A stretch of 64,000 nt of DNA, taken from positions 5,319,546-5,383,545 of the forward strand of contig JACAXG010000051.1 in assembly GCA_018881555.1 (NCBI GenBank), given 5' to 3'. This document shows, piece after piece, positions 37,314-50,969 of this stretch; within the stretch, counting starts at the first letter, position 1, and the number at the start of each line of letters is the position of its first letter. Origin of the DNA: Amblyornis subalaris (Eukaryota > Chordata > Aves > Passeriformes > Ptilonorhynchidae). The translations under genes and the position numbers were made by a program. The notes beneath the pieces were generated by a model. The model was not told the DNA's origin and searched no databases. It saw nothing but the letters and a program-made list of their open reading frames with translations.

Positions 37314-40300
37314 CAAATAAAGTCTCTTCATTAATTTTTTTTAAAGAGCTTCTCGGTGTGTTTAAACCATATAGGTATTGTGGATGAAAGATGTCAGGTT
37401 TGCAGGCAATTAGATTTAATGCCAGCAAGTACAACTACTTTTTAATTTCCTTTATACTTTTCATACTTTGTAGATTCTCATAGGGAGGACAAATCTATTT
37501 TAATCAATAGATAGAAGCCAGCAGAAAAAAAGTATTATCATCTGCTGCTATTCCATCAGTTTAATTTCCTTCCTTAGGAGACTTGAGTGTCCAGCCATGT
37601 AGATCTTCACCTTTCAGTTAAGTCCATATCTAAGGGATTCTAAACAGTTATGGTACAGCTTTCATTTGAGATTTCACCTTTTTCTTATTTTCATGTTTGT
37701 GCTCTGTAATAACTCAAACAACCCTTTTGCCTGACAAGGCATTTGTAAACTTACATCTTTCTCCTAATGCACTGGGTTTGGAGTGTNTTCTTCCTTTAGT
37801 TTGCAGGAGGCAGCCTATCTTTCTCAGAAGCTTTGCCTAGAAATCACTTCTTCTAGTTTGTCTTATGTTGCTATTTTTGTCCTTTGGCAACCACAGCCTG
37901 TGTCAGTGGTGACAATATTGTGGGAGAAAAGACTAAATATCCATATAAGTTGCAGAGAGGAAGCATCTGATATGGCAATGTTGGAACTTGACAAGTGTAG
38001 TTTTTCTTTTGCACTTATTATCTCCTTTCCCACAGTGTCCATCATCATTTGTTTATCATTTATTGGCTAATTTAGAGTTTAATTGTGCTTGAACAGAGAT
38101 TTTGGACAGAGGAGAGCTGAGTGTTAACATGATTCAGGTAGAATCAATACATCCTGAGTTTCTGTGATGTATGCTCTCAAAGCTTCCTTTTTTTAGAAAA
38201 CATACTGACCTGCCTGTGATGTTCTGCTTTAATTCTGCTGGAAAAGTGGCAGCAGCCATTGCCTTAAACCATTACTCTTCATTTGAAAGAGTGGAGGATG
38301 CATATTGATAGTTATAATCACCTTTGTGGCACAAGGGAGGCAGAGTTGTAAAAAGTAAGTACTTTTGTAATGCTGATAGAGAGAGGAGAAAGGAATTTCG
38401 CTGTGTCCTCTGGTCAAGCTCTCTTAAGCCCACAAAATAAAATTACTGCTATCCATCACATAAATTTTGAATGAACCCTGAAATCACAGGTGTGGAACAA
38501 TTAATGTGGGCTGGTGGTTGTTGGAATAAGGGTGCTTTTGAACTTCTACCACATAATGCATATTGTTATCATTACTTAGGAACATGTGTTTAGTATTTGG
38601 ATACCAAGATAATGAAAATTTTTAGTATATGCTACATAGTCTGTGCACGAAAGGTGCAAATCCTTCCTTTTTTCTCCTTTAAGAGAATAATCTGCAAATG
38701 AAATTAGAAATTTCACAACTTTTTCATCTCCTTGGTGTATGCACAGGAAAAAATGATAGGCAATATTTATTTAGGTGACAATCCATACATATNATGTCTT
38801 CTATAGAAACGTATTTGGTATGTACAGTAAATGCCATCTGATGGTGTTCTAATTTTGTTGAAATAAGTTTAAACTAAAAATTAAAAAAAAATACCAANCT
38901 TACATATACCTGATTAACAGTGGAACAAATGGTTTGGCTACACATGCATGTATTACTGTTTAAAGGTTGGCCTTTTAGTATAACCGGAGGGCAATAGTTC
39001 TCATTAGCTTTTGAGAGCAGATCAACCCATTTTAAACATAATAAGCATCTCTTCCAGAGAGAAATGCTTGCTTCTGGAATAAAAATGAGTATTAGGATAT
39101 TAGCGTACTGGCAAGCTAAATATCTAAAAGAAAAATCCATCCAGCTCAATATAGCAAGCAAGATTTCTCTAAATTAGCAGTAAAGAAGAAATTGCCTGGC
39201 TTGGGTGGAATAGATATTGAAAAAGCTGAATGAATCCTATGGCTGAATGAATTGTATTTGCTTTACATTTAAGATTCTGTTGGATCTTCTCTGAGTGCCT
39301 TCACATCACTTCTTGAGGACCAGAAAGATAATATACAGAATCTCTTTTTTTGTTAAGACATACTGTTTGGAAATAAATTAGAAAGGCCTGAAAGGAAAAA
39401 TTCATCTGTATGCTGTGTGCAATCGTTAATCGTAACAGAGGGAAGANAAATGAACCAAAACAAAGATATATTTTTTGAGGATGTTAAATCAGTAGTGTGC
39501 AAAAGGGGCAATTAGTAGTATTTTTCTAAGAGCAATTTAGATTAAATAGCTGCTCTATGCTATTTTTATTCCATGCCTGAGTTGTCTCTAAAGCAATTTT
39601 AAGAGAGCACATATTCTGGTAGCCTGTGTTTTTTAAACCAAGGTAGAAAAAGACTGTAGCCTGTTGCAGGCATAATGCTCTAAACATTCATGTGCTATTA
39701 ATAGATAAGGTGGGCAGGAATTTCCTACCCACTGCAGTTTTTCTCTATTTTATTGTTTCCAGTGGTTGATAATTTGCATTTTATGACATTTCATAATATA
39801 TGCTCCCAATTACAGGAAAATGGGATTTATTTTTCTTTTTAGACAGNATTAGTGTTGGTTTATGTGGTAAACATCCCAGCAAAATTTTCCTCTTGTCTCT
39901 GTGCTCTAGGTCTCTTTCCACATTCAATACCATTCTGTTCAGCATAATCTTCATTACTTTAAAGTCCGGCTTTTCTTTTGCTACAGTGAAAACCCTGTGC
40001 TCAAAGTGCATGAGGTTTTTAAAGACAGTTCATGTTTTTGGTCTTCTGTGTGCTATTTGCAGCTTAAGCTAGTAGATTTGAATATCTGTGCCACCATATT
40101 CAGCACATTATACAACAGACATTAAGACTTAAAAGTCCTATTTTCTGCATGGACAAGAAATGGTAATGGTCTTCTTCTGTACTGATTTCACTCCCACTAG
40201 TCCCCCTTATTGCTTTATGATGTTACCTCAGCAGTGTTTATTATACTGGTGAACACCTAATGTTTACAAAGGCTAGAAACTTTGCATTTGATAGTCTTCT

Positions 40301-43300
40301 TGCATACCTCTCCATTTTGATTCCATGAAAGTTACTGGTAAAATCTCAATTACCTGGTTTCCTTCTTCCTTTTGAGAAAGGCATGACTGGCATGACAACC
40401 ATCCATCAAAACCTGTCTCATGTTGAAATACTNTCCATGCTATAAATTCATAAAGCTACCTTACAGTCAGCGCTGCTCAAATCTAGTCTGACAATGTTCT
40501 TATCAAAGTCATTGATTGCATAAGAAATGACCAGTGTTTGAGCATAGTACAAGGCNAAGTTGTTCTCAGTATAATGTCAATATTTCCTTGACTGGGTTAG
40601 GTCAGGCTACATTCAAATTATTAGAACCTCTATGTTGCTAAACATGTTGGAAAAGTAGTGACTTCAGGCTGGACCCTCAAAAACTGTAGACACTTACATG
40701 TGACTGTTAAAAAGGCCATTGCAAGACTAAAAGTATACCTGGAAATCTACCAAAGCTTGACTGCTTTCAGTTCTCAAAACAAAGACAACACACAAACCTG
40801 TAAGATGTTCAACGCTGTGACTTGGGAAGCACCANAGCACACCGGATGTGATTTTTACAGGTTACTTGTGGCAGCACTGCCCACACTTGGTCATTAAGAA
40901 TTTGGACAAGTTTAACCCTGTGAATTGCATTTGTAATGCTAAGAGCCCTGTGCAGATCTACAGATCTGCTACTTGGACTGGATGTTCAAGTTTCTTTATG
41001 AGTTCTGTCATTGATTTCCTTTATGCCTTAAGAAAACATTTTGATTCCTTATAAACAGTTTTAAGTAGCGAAGGATGGAAGGCACAGGTTTGTTTCCTTT
41101 TCTAGATAAACTTCATGAAACAAGTAATGGTAGAGGAATTAGACAGTGTTAGTGATAAATAATGTCTAACTTTGGTATCTGAGAGCTCTGCAGTAAAAGA
41201 AAACCTGCCCATATGCACCGGGGGTGGAGAGAGAAGGTTTTATAACAGATTTAAAATTAGAAAACAAAATGGCCTGATTAACAGCAGTAGGAAGAGTTCT
41301 GCAGAGGATGAGGGGAGAAATTAACGGATGACATTCAAAGGCAGCTGTGAAGTATGAGAAGCTGCAGTACGCGGAGGTAGTCAAATCTAGCAGTACAGAG
41401 AGTCCTGAATGATGCTGGAATAAATCAAAAAGTCTGGGTGGGGGGATCTTTCGAGTGGTGGATCATAGCTAAAAGGTGGATCACCTCTGCTTACACAGAC
41501 GGTAAGCCAGTAGATTCTATCCTGAACTAGAGCAGTATATTAGTATTAGAAGCAGCTGATGCTTAGGGGATGTGTACAAAGATATTTCTAGCAAACTGAC
41601 GATGGTTTTAGCATGTGCTGGGTTGTTTTGGAAACAGAGTGAGNCCCCCCATTTTATACTTCAGAAAGCAAATGTAATTCATCTATTTGCTATTTCCATC
41701 TGAGAATGTATCTTTCCATTACTTCCACTTACCTTGAAATAAGGGAAGGGTAGAGACCCTTCACAAATGTGTTTTCTTATGGTTAGAATCTGGAGAGGCT
41801 GTGTTGCAAAGCTGCATTATAGAAACTTCATGCCTTAGTCAGGATCCTGAATGAAGCTTTCCTGCAAAGGATCCACTACAGAGATAATATGGACTGCACC
41901 CTTTCCTCTCGATGCCCCGGATCTACCCTCACTACCAACAGCACAAGGAGGCAACTTAGCATGCTCATCTCCAACGAAGGTTGTGAGAGGAAAGTTGCGG
42001 GAGATTACAAGCCAAAACTGAACGTACACAGACATACTATAAAGGCTTCTTCATTTCTAAATACATTATGGCTTTCAGTGGATAGANCCCCTACTAGTAA
42101 ATTCTGTCTTTATAGCAGAAGTGTAGGAAGAATCATATTTTTCTGTGATAGACCACAGTCTGGCTTCTAGTGAACAATTCTGATGAATGTGGTTGAATGG
42201 AGTCTGCCTTCTGAAGATAAATTCTCTCTGCTAATAACAGGAAAAATCATACAGGTTTTTTTCATAATAGGTATGACTAAGTAAAACAAGAAAGTAGATC
42301 ACTAATTAGAGAATATTGAAGCCTACTATGAAATTACATCTGGTCTTGTTTTCCTCTAAGGCAACCATATCTAACACCTAAATATNGACACATTCTAATA
42401 AATTTTTCTTGGTCATGAGTATAATCCTCCTTGATATCCACTATTATTACTTTTTGATTCATAAAAAAATAGCAATTTCAATTATTCTGGCTATGAAATT
42501 AAAATTATATTCATCCACACCTCAACTTTTCTTCCTCATCTTAGGATTTACCATTTCTTTCCTTCCCCTCTTTTCTCTCTAGTAAATCTAAATTTCATAT
42601 ATGAATGCTGACAAAACTTGATTAAGAATTCAGAAGCTCCTTTTGCCCCCAAGTTACCTGAAGACATAATTCAGTTGGTGCTGATTCAGGAAGACAGATG
42701 GATTTCAGTTCAGCCAATAACTGATCTCAAAACTGTGAGAAAGCATGGTTTATGTAGGTTTGCTTTTCTTGTGCCTTAACCTCTGTTAAAACTAACTACA
42801 GGAAAGACACAATGTTTTTGTGGGAAATGAAGACAAAAAGTAAGTACTTCCCCATACACCTTTTAATTGAAAGTGCTCTTAATTGTTCATTAATTCCATC
42901 GTTCATTCAAATGCAGTTGGAAACTGCCTTTTTACTGGTGCATTTACACCATTTTTGCACCTCTCTTTCATGATTTTCACTACTATTTTCTGAAGAATCA
43001 ATAGAATACTAGTGCTTACCAATACAATCCCAATATTGTGACTATATTTTTTCATTTGGACCTTTTCATCAGATACCCTCTAAGTTCAACTCATGATCAG
43101 AGATTCAGTTGTAGATGTTAAGCCATTGTTCTGCCTATCTAAACTTCTGCTTTATTATTTAATAATCAGAGCAATTCTTATGTGACTTAATATATTCAGT
43201 TGAGATAGGATACTTAATACTTCAGCAATGTAAATGGTTTCATTATTTAAATGAAATACTAGTTTAATGGGAGTAACATTTTCATATTGAACATATATAT

Positions 43301-44799
43301 TAGTAATTTCCTTCATTTTTGGATGTTGAATGTTTCATGCAAGGGCCATAATTACTTTGTATATTAATATTATTCCATACCTTTGGCAAAGATACTTTTC
43401 ATTACGTACATTTAACTCTGGCTTGTCAACTGCCATCTTTGTATTTGTTTTTGTATTTTGTTCAGATACATTCTGTCTGCATTAATATGCTGCTGTCAGC
43501 AGACCATGATTTTGATCATTTTGTAGGTTATTTTGAAGATTTATTTTATTACCAGTAACAGGAAACAATTTAGAGTCACTTTTTAGAAGCAGGCTGCTAG
43601 AGACCTATTTTTAAAAATGTGACTTTTCCTGATAGCTTGTCATCCTTTTTATTTTTCAGAAGAATTATTTTTATTGCTACAGTTTCTTTTTAATTTTGGG
43701 GTTTTCCATGTTAAAAGGATACAGAGGAACCTGGCAGCAAAATATGTCATGTTATATGCCTCATTCAACTCAACTGATTTTTTTGGATAGTTTAACTAGT
43801 TTTTTTGAGGGCTTCTGGTTCAGGTTTTCTGAAGTTTCCCTGGTGTGGGGTTCTTTGTTCCTGAGTTTTAGTGCTTGAACCAATTAGATCTGACGAAAGA
43901 TTTCTCNAAAGACTAGAGATGGGATTGCAAGTGTAAACCAGCACTGTAACTCACTGAGAGANAATTGCAATTGTTGTCTTTCACTGTCTAGATTTCTAAA
44001 CTACATGCAAATGTCAACACACTTTAAATAAAATACATTTTCTTGGNTTAGTATTGAATAATTTTTCACTAAATATTTAAAAGCACCCGAGGAAATAAAA
44101 GATATGATCTATTTTCTACATCTTAGGACTCAGTAAAAACTTAAGAACTCGTATATAACCCCATAATGCGTTTAAGTATAGGGAGTACGTAGTGTGTACA
44201 TATATAATTTGCTTAGCTGCTGTGTTGAAGACAACAAGGCATTTGGAGGAAGCTGTATTACACAATATGTATCTTTGTAATTTCATAATGGTTTCTTAGT
44301 AGAANATTAATCACTGTTGTAGACATCAGTATCCCAGTACCCCAAGGTAGTAATGACCTCCATGCATCGATTGTCTAAATATCAATTTTTGATCTTTACT
44401 CTAAATGCTGTTTTTAGATAATTGCATTTAGCACAGCTGTAACTAACATGATCGTAATGTATTGATGCTGTCATTTCTTGGGAGGTAAATCCATACTTCA
44501 GTCATGGATGACGTGGAATTTTTTATTCTGGAAGCAATCTTTCCTGTGTTTGGTGACAGCCATGCTGTTATCCACCTGCGGTACTTAGCTAAAAGTCACC
44601 CATGTCTCCTCGCTTGCCATTAGCTCAAGCTGAACTTACTATCTACTTTTGACTTCCTAACTCTATTATTTTCAACTTTGTGTGAAACTGCATAGTAAAT
44701 ATTCCACCATCTTTGGATGGCAATCCTGTAGCTCATACGGTGTTATTCAAGTAGAAGTCCTTANCCAAAGGTGACAGCAACGTCAAGTACGACTAGAGA

Positions 44800-45180
44800 A
44801 ATCTGCTGGGGAAACAGGCGCTCTGGCGTTGTAAGGGAGCTGGAGCAAAGTCCCTCCGTCTTCGGAATCTGGATGCGTGTGGATCACCACGCAAAGTTCG
44901 AGCCGGTGTGGCAGCGGCTGCGGGCTCGGTGTGCGAAGGAGCCGGGAGGGGCCGTGCCCGGCTCGGTGCGGGAAGGGGCCGTGCCCGGCTCCGCGGCTCC
45001 CCGCGCTCCTCCCGCGCTCCCGGCCCGCCGCGGGCGCGGGGCTGGGCAGCCGCGCCCGCTCCTCCCGCCTTCGGCGGTAGATGGTGCTAGATGAGAAGTG
45101 AAGGTGCCGCTCAGGAAGCCTCCCGTCAGAAGCTGCCGCTCAAAGTCAGGATAAAACACTCGGCGGTTTGCGTGTTTGCT
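44800..45180. promoter_or_regulatory. CpG island, probable promoter
   Basis: Bases 44941-45060 contain 105 G or C out of 120, and I count about 38 CpGs in 44881-45180, against very few per kilobase elsewhere in the window. This is a classical vertebrate CpG island and normally marks a transcription start, often firing in both directions. Half-CRE motifs lie nearby: TGACGT at 44509, CGTCA at 44781 and TGACG at 45416. On the plus side, donor-like GAG|GTGGGT (GT at 45226) and GG|GTGAGA (GT at 45242) could end a first exon before the candidate exon at 45652. On the minus side, a CAG|GTAAAG donor lies at 45188/45187. No TATA box is evident. Which gene it serves cannot be told from the sequence. 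Confidence 0.75.
44945..44996. repeat. 26-bp tandem duplication inside the CpG island
   Basis: Two consecutive units share GGGGCCGTGCCCGGCTC and differ by a one-base insertion and a few bases at the end. This keeps the 107-codon plus-strand frame repetitive (PGSVREGAVPGS) and is a reason not to trust that frame as protein. Confidence 0.8.
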
Positions 45181-45187
45181 TCTTTAC

Positions 45188-45440
45188 CTGTTGGGATCTT
45201 TGGGGTGGGAAGACTGAAAATTGAGGTGGGTGAACTTGAGGGTGAGAGATAAAACGTCAGTCGTTTTCCAAATACCGTTTCTGTAGCGATAGAAGGTTGC
45301 AGCGAATCAGCAGGGCAAGGCCGTCTATCACAGTGGGAGAAAAAAGAAGATGCAGGCATAGCAAAACGGTACTGCTTCAGAGCAGATTTGTTTGAAAGAG
45401 CACTGTCAGCTTGTGTGACGTTGATTGTGTGTCTAGGCAT
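45188..45440 (-). other. Open frame ending at a strong splice donor (hypothetical exon)
   Basis: On the minus strand an ATG at 45440 (G at -3, so a fair start context) opens 84 codons that run uninterrupted into CAG|GTAAAG, with the donor GT at 45187-45186. A CTTTCAG acceptor-like sequence lies just before the ATG. The translation starts MPRHTINVTQADSALS and ends SLPTPKIPT before the donor; I do not recognise it. The position beside the CpG island would fit an early exon of a divergent transcript. Chance is a real alternative, because the pyrimidine tract before the acceptor is weak. Confidence 0.2.
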
Positions 45441-45651
45441 GACTGAAAGCCTTATGTCTTCAGATTAATTTAAAGAATATATGAAGGGAAGACCTCTCAG
45501 CTGAGTGAGAAGTAGTTACACAAAGTTTGTATTCTAATTAGCTAGCTGTAGGAAAATAACAAAATGTCTTTCTGCCTAGAATCTTACTGATCAAATTACG
45601 TAGTACAAATGTATGAAACAATGTCTATTAATAGTATTCACTTTCTTTCAG

Positions 45652-45880
45652 GGTTGGAAGTAAAATTGTGAGAATTCCTTCAAAACCAGTGATCCCAGTT
45701 CCTGTACAGTGGNACAACTCCAGAAAAGAAAGAAAACAGTCTTTATTAGTTTTGTTATTGGGTTGCTTTTGGTTTTGTTTCCCTTTTCTCTTTTCATCCT
45801 CTCCAGACTTGTGGAGACCATGTCTAGAGATTCATCCTTGGCAATATAGTTTTGGATGAAATGTGCAAAACAATAGCTTG
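45652..45880 (+). other. Splice-bounded candidate exon downstream of the CpG island
   Basis: A CTTTCTTTCAG acceptor ends at 45651 and a consensus GTAAGT donor begins at 45881, giving a 229-bp exon of ordinary size about 500 bp downstream of the CpG island. In the frame beginning at 45653 it reads VGSKIVRIPSKPVIPVPVQW, continues for 69 codons and stops at TGA 45860-45862, before the donor. The second half is a low-complexity hydrophobic run. I do not recognise the peptide. A stop upstream of a splice donor would normally make an mRNA a decay target, so a long non-coding RNA or a 5'-UTR exon is more likely than a coding exon. Confidence 0.3.
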
Positions 45881-47153
45881 GTAAGTGGAGGAGATTTCCT
45901 TATATTATTTTACCTATAAAAACATTCATCATCTGTAAAATCAATCTTTATATGGGCACTGAAGGATAAAATGAAAAGAAGCTTCTTCTTCATGAAGTTA
46001 ATTATTTCCCCAAGCTTTGTAGATTTCTGGTACTACCATATGCAATAAAATTATTCTGAATTGACAGTGTTTAGTGAAAACAGTAGTACTGATAATCTAC
46101 TGTAGTACCTGCTTTAGAAAATACAAGACATATTGAAATAAGAAAAATCCTATGTGTGTTTTCCTTGAAGTCANGTGTGTCAATACCGGCAGAAGTAAAC
46201 CAATAATATTGAACATGGGCATAATATGTTTTAAAACCATAATACTGGGAAATGTTACACATTAAAATTCTAGAATGCAGTACTTTTTGCATCATCTGTA
46301 CTATAATAGCTGTCATCCTGAACTAAAATGTGACTTGGCATTGGCAGAACAAGGTGCCCTCAGATTCTGATAAGGTCATGACTGGATGCAGTTCTACACA
46401 GACACCTGTTCTATAATGCCTAATAGTTATACATACTGNCTGAATGCACAGTTCTGTGCAACCTGCATTTCAGGACCACATCTGAAAAAGGTTTTATAAG
46501 ATTCTTGTCAATGGAAAAAATGTGTTTGTGAAATTCAGTAAGGCAGCGTTGAAGTAGGATGTACAAGAGGTAGCACTGAGCTGAGATTCTGCTTTGTTAA
46601 AAAATTATAATAATGGGCAGAATGAATCCTCAGTCTGTGACTTAGGGTCTTTTGAAAGGATTCTTGACATTTTTCCCATAAGAAGAGCCTAAGAGGTTTT
46701 ATAGTCTGCCCTGCTTTTGGGGTAGACTTATTTCAGCTTTCTGCTTCCTTCTTCAGCAGTGTCTTGCAACATCCTACTTGTTTACTTGGGAGAGAGGCTG
46801 GGAAGATACTTGTGCTTAAATAAATATTTTTTAAATGTCTCAGAATTTGTGGGGGAAAATGTAAACACATCTGTGAACATTTTTTTCCAAACATTTCCTT
46901 AAAATGTTTTTTTCCTCTNATAAAACATTAAAATGACAAGTACATTTGCACAGGCTTCTCAAAATAAAACTTTTNTTAAATTGTTTCAGCAATCATTGCT
47001 CAGAAAAGGAAGCTAGGCTTATAAGGGGGAGAGGGAGCAGGGAATGCAAGTCATAGCTATAAAATTGATATTCTTTACATGCTGACTTATTATGACTCCA
47101 GCCTGCATTATATGATATTTTTGTGGGCAAGATACTACTCTATTAGTCCTGCA

Positions 47154-47183
47154 TAATGCCAAGTGTAATAACACTCAGCATTA
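47154..47183. repeat. Symmetric hairpin with 2x2 internal loop
   Basis: TAATGC (47154-47159) pairs with GCATTA (47178-47183), and AGTGT (47162-47166) pairs with ACACT (47171-47175). A CA/CA internal mismatch separates the two stems and AATA closes the loop. That is eleven pairs in 30 nt. No flanking gene context is known. Confidence 0.75.
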
Positions 47184-50100
47184 CCTAATGGAAAGGTTCC
47201 TTACCAAACTGTGCTTTTAAAATGGTTACATTAGATGTAAAGAATTGTAGAGGAGAGAGGTAGATTAGAAAGAGGGAATGTGACATTTGCTTTTATCTTC
47301 CAAGATAAACTGATTAGGTGACTCCTAACATGCTGTCTGAACAACAAAAAGCCTAAACTTAGCTACAGTGTGGGTAAATAGAAATAATTTAAAATCATAG
47401 AGGCTGTGGGTTTTATGTGTGGAAAAAAAAGAAAGTTGAAATAAATCTTCCCCAAATTTTGCCTTAGATTCAATAGCTGCAGACATGATTGTTGCCTTGA
47501 AGATTTAAAACTAGAGTATGATCAGACTTTAAAGCACATATGATAGTGTCTTACGCAATGTCTTAATAATGCCTTGGAAAAATGTTGTAATAGTAGTCAT
47601 GTCATTTCTCTGGTCTGCTGTAAAGATAAATTGTTTAACTGAATTATTTGTGAGAAGATTGAAGGTTTACGCCAGGTATAATTTTCAGTGTTAGATGATT
47701 TNGTTGGTTGCCATGCTTTAATTTTAATAGAGGCTGTATGGCTCATCTTTAATGTCTGAACNGGGTGTGACAAATTCAGTGGGAAATGCTTGCAGAAAAG
47801 TGCAGATCAAATACCCTGTTTAGTAATACAATAGGAAAAAACAACTGCAGCTAAGAAATGCCTTACCCATCAGAAGCTCTAGGTGGAACAGCAATAGTAA
47901 TTTTGGTGATTTTTAGCTAGGAAAAAACTCTAGTTTGTTTCTTTAATACTGCACAGTCCTTAGAGCTCTCCCTGTTCAGTGTTTCTTTTGAGTTTACTGA
48001 TCGCATTGAGTAAGCTTTTATTCCTTATTGGTATTCCAATTTCTGAATATCTTTAAAAGGGACCCTTGCAAAATTTACAATATTGACTCAGTAGACTTGC
48101 CCTGAAGGACCAGCCACTCTTTCATTTCTCCTTCTAAGTGCTGGTGTTACATGAAAAATAGAGGTCTGCTTATATTGAGGAATTCTCTGTCTNTATGCTC
48201 CCCTGAACATTTTCAAATAAACGCAAAACAGCAGTGCTGTCACTGTGTTTTCTTGCACTAGCCTACAATTTCAAGTTCTTAGACTTGATAGAAAAAGGGA
48301 GAAACCATGGTAAACTTTACTTTATGAAGACTACAAAATCTGAATTTTCTTCGTATTCTTACTGCAAGTTAGTAAGAGAATGCCTGGCAAACTAATTTGA
48401 AAGTCTTGTGCAGTTTTCTGCAAGGGAAGGCTTTTCTGCTTTGTTTCAGACAGAAAAAAAATCTGCTGTAGTAAGGCTATCTGTTAAAATGCAGAATTCA
48501 GAAATACTTTCTGGGCTTGAAACCAAAGGTGTACCTTTGCTATTTAGTGTTGAAATGTATGACAGAACCATCCTGTATACTCACCTTGGAACCAAGGACT
48601 AAATCTTTTCTCTGAAGAGCTCTGAAACCAGAGCTAAGGTTGTATACACAGCACCTACATTCAATTATTTTGATGTAGCCTAAGATGATTTACATTTGGG
48701 AGCAAGCAAACACTAGCAAGTGTTACATCTACATTAAGTACTCTGGGGAAAGATGATGTTGTGCCTCTGAAACACTGATGAATTCTCTACAGCATTCCTC
48801 TGAGCTAGTGCATTGTCCCTTTTGCTAGAGAGAAGCAATGGCACCGAAATATCTGAAGTGTATTTCACATCCAAAGTAAATTCTCTATTCCATCTGCCAC
48901 ACATATATTGCTCTTGCTAATGCTGAAGATAAACTAGTAACAAATTAGGAGTCTGGATGTTCTCTTAGGATTGACTTTTGCCATAGGTCTGCAGTAGATG
49001 AAAGAAAAGAGCCAAGGTCCTCTGATTCCTGTTCCCATATCTAATTCCAGAATTTGTCTTCCTTCTCTCCTTTATCACATCTTTTCGATGTGGAAGTACG
49101 TCTTTTGCTCTGTTTTTTCTACAACACTGTTGGTTTTGATAATGAGATTGCCCTGTGAATCTGAACGTGCTTTTAATCAGGTGCAATATTATTTTTATCC
49201 TCCTCTTGAAAGTTGACTCTCTATGAATTCTGCCGACATTCTTCCAGAATTCTTCAGCTGCTTCTAGAACATGTTGACCTATTNATAAACCAATAAAACT
49301 CTAAATGAAAAATGCTTAAGACATCATGAAATGACTCAGACTGTCCTTTTACTTTTCTCAGTTGGGCATATAATTCTTCCCTTTTAAGCATAATACTTTT
49401 GCATGTTGATCTTTTGGATGACTGTAGACTTGAAGGATTCAGAGATCAGAAAATCAAACTGATCCAATCTGATACGTTAGCAGAATAAATATGGTTTAGG
49501 TTTCAAACCTTGCGAGCCTCTCAAGATTCCTCTTATAAACATGCATGGAAAAGAATTTGGATCCTTTCATTAATAATCTTACTAAATCAGACTTCAGATC
49601 AAGCAAATCTGCAAATAAAAATCTAATTCAATAATCACAATCTGAAGTATATTCTAAGTTTGAGGTACCTTTGTGCAATTCCACGCTTGTTATAGGATAT
49701 CCGGTTGGTAGACCAGTCTCTAGGATATATGAAAAATAATATTTAATTGCAGAAAAGTCTTTTAATTGCTTTTTGTCTTTCCCATCTTTTGTTGTAATCT
49801 AAATGCTTACAAAAGCAATTAAAGAAAAACTACACTTTAATTTTTAACACGTATGGAGACTGAACCTGAGATTTTCATTGTGTCAGAAAGGATGTTTAAA
49901 TTTCTCTGGAAAGGCTGGACTCTGCCTCAGACTTGTGATCTAATCTAGACATATAAATAAAGAGAGAAAATATTGGTCCAAGAGTGTTGTGCTACTCTGC
50001 ACAGTTAATGTGGGCAAAGGAGACATGCCTCTTATTTGCAACCTANGATTATTAGTCTCATTAATATTATTACACCAGTTACAATCAGGCTAACAGTCAT

Positions 50101-50552
50101 AGTCAAAATGATCTATTTATTACCAAAAGAGCCTGATTAAAAATAGAAAGTTTTTTCTTTCTGAGAAGAGCAAAAGGCTCAGCAGTCCATGAGATGCTAT
50201 CTTCTCTCACTGGCTGTTATAAACTAAGTGCTGCTTTTCAAAACTCAGTAACTTTACTGTTTTCTCACTCACTATATATAGGTATATAAAAATAGCCAAA
50301 AGTACATGTCCTATTATANAGTAATGTTTTAAATCCCAGTTTTTTCACCAGGAGGTTTATGATGTTCATAATGGAGGTTTCTTCCTCTTTGTTCTTGGAT
50401 GGGTTGGGATTATTTTTGTACTTTTACTAACATCATCCACTTATTTTTTTATTGTGTTATTGGCCTAGACCTCTCATTATATATGCTGAATATATGTTCT
50501 TTGGTTTTACCCCCCAAAAATTTATTTTATTAGTTCCCAAGGTGCATTTATA

Positions 50553-50578
50553 GTAATCAGTAATTGGTGATTGATTAC
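50553..50578. promoter_or_regulatory. Homeodomain / PBX-HOX-like site cluster
   Basis: GTAATCA (50553-50559) and TGATTAC (50572-50578) form an inverted repeat around TAATTGG. The right half contains TGATTGATTA, which fits the PBX-HOX composite consensus TGATNNATNN. In AT-rich DNA such motifs arise often by chance, so function is only a possibility. Confidence 0.2.
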
Positions 50579-50969
50579 NTGTTTAAACCCACTGGGTCCC
50601 TAGAATAAATATGTGCCTGTGCCTTCAAGGTCTCTATCATCCTGAGCTTATATGTCAATGCACAACTTTATCATTCCAGGGCCACAGATAATTCTGCACA
50701 GAATAACTACTACTACTTATTGTTATTTAAGAATGTATCACATTTATAATGTCTGTAGTCATTATACCACGATTACACTAAAGCTAAAAGCAAATTAGGA
50801 GGTAGTCACTGATTAATCCTCTTACACATTTAGCTCTTAAAGCTAAAGCAAGCTAAAACAAGAGAAAGTGAGATGGTCTGAAGTGTCCTGAGACCTCTGT
50901 TATTAAGTTAATGCAAATCTTTTTGCNTTTTATGAGTAATGGCAGTACCATATTTCTTGGGCTGCAGTA

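Larger units (their letters stand above)
35071..44799. other. AT-rich gene-empty stretch
   Basis: No recognisable exon or RNA gene. Open frames are 95 codons or fewer and unlike known proteins. Contains an A/C-rich low-complexity run at 35581-35652, a second short one near 36015-36043, a long inverted repeat at 37241-37313, and an interval (about 41200-42010) with more CpG than its neighbours and an isolated donor-like GACG|GTAAGC at 41501/41502. A TGACGT half-CRE sits at 44509-44514, upstream of the CpG island. Confidence 0.6.
45881..50969. other. AT-rich DNA without recognisable genes
   Basis: Open frames are 81 codons or fewer with no family resemblance. If the candidate exon at 45652 is real, this would be intron. 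It contains a bulged hairpin at 47154-47183 and a PBX/HOX-like cluster near 50553-50578. Nothing else is evident. Confidence 0.55.

Noticed and set aside
44771..45094. 107-codon plus-strand frame and 91-codon minus-strand frame in the CpG island
   Set aside because: GC-rich DNA lacks stop codons, the translations are Ala/Pro/Arg/Gly low complexity, and a 26-bp tandem duplication accounts for the repetitive part.
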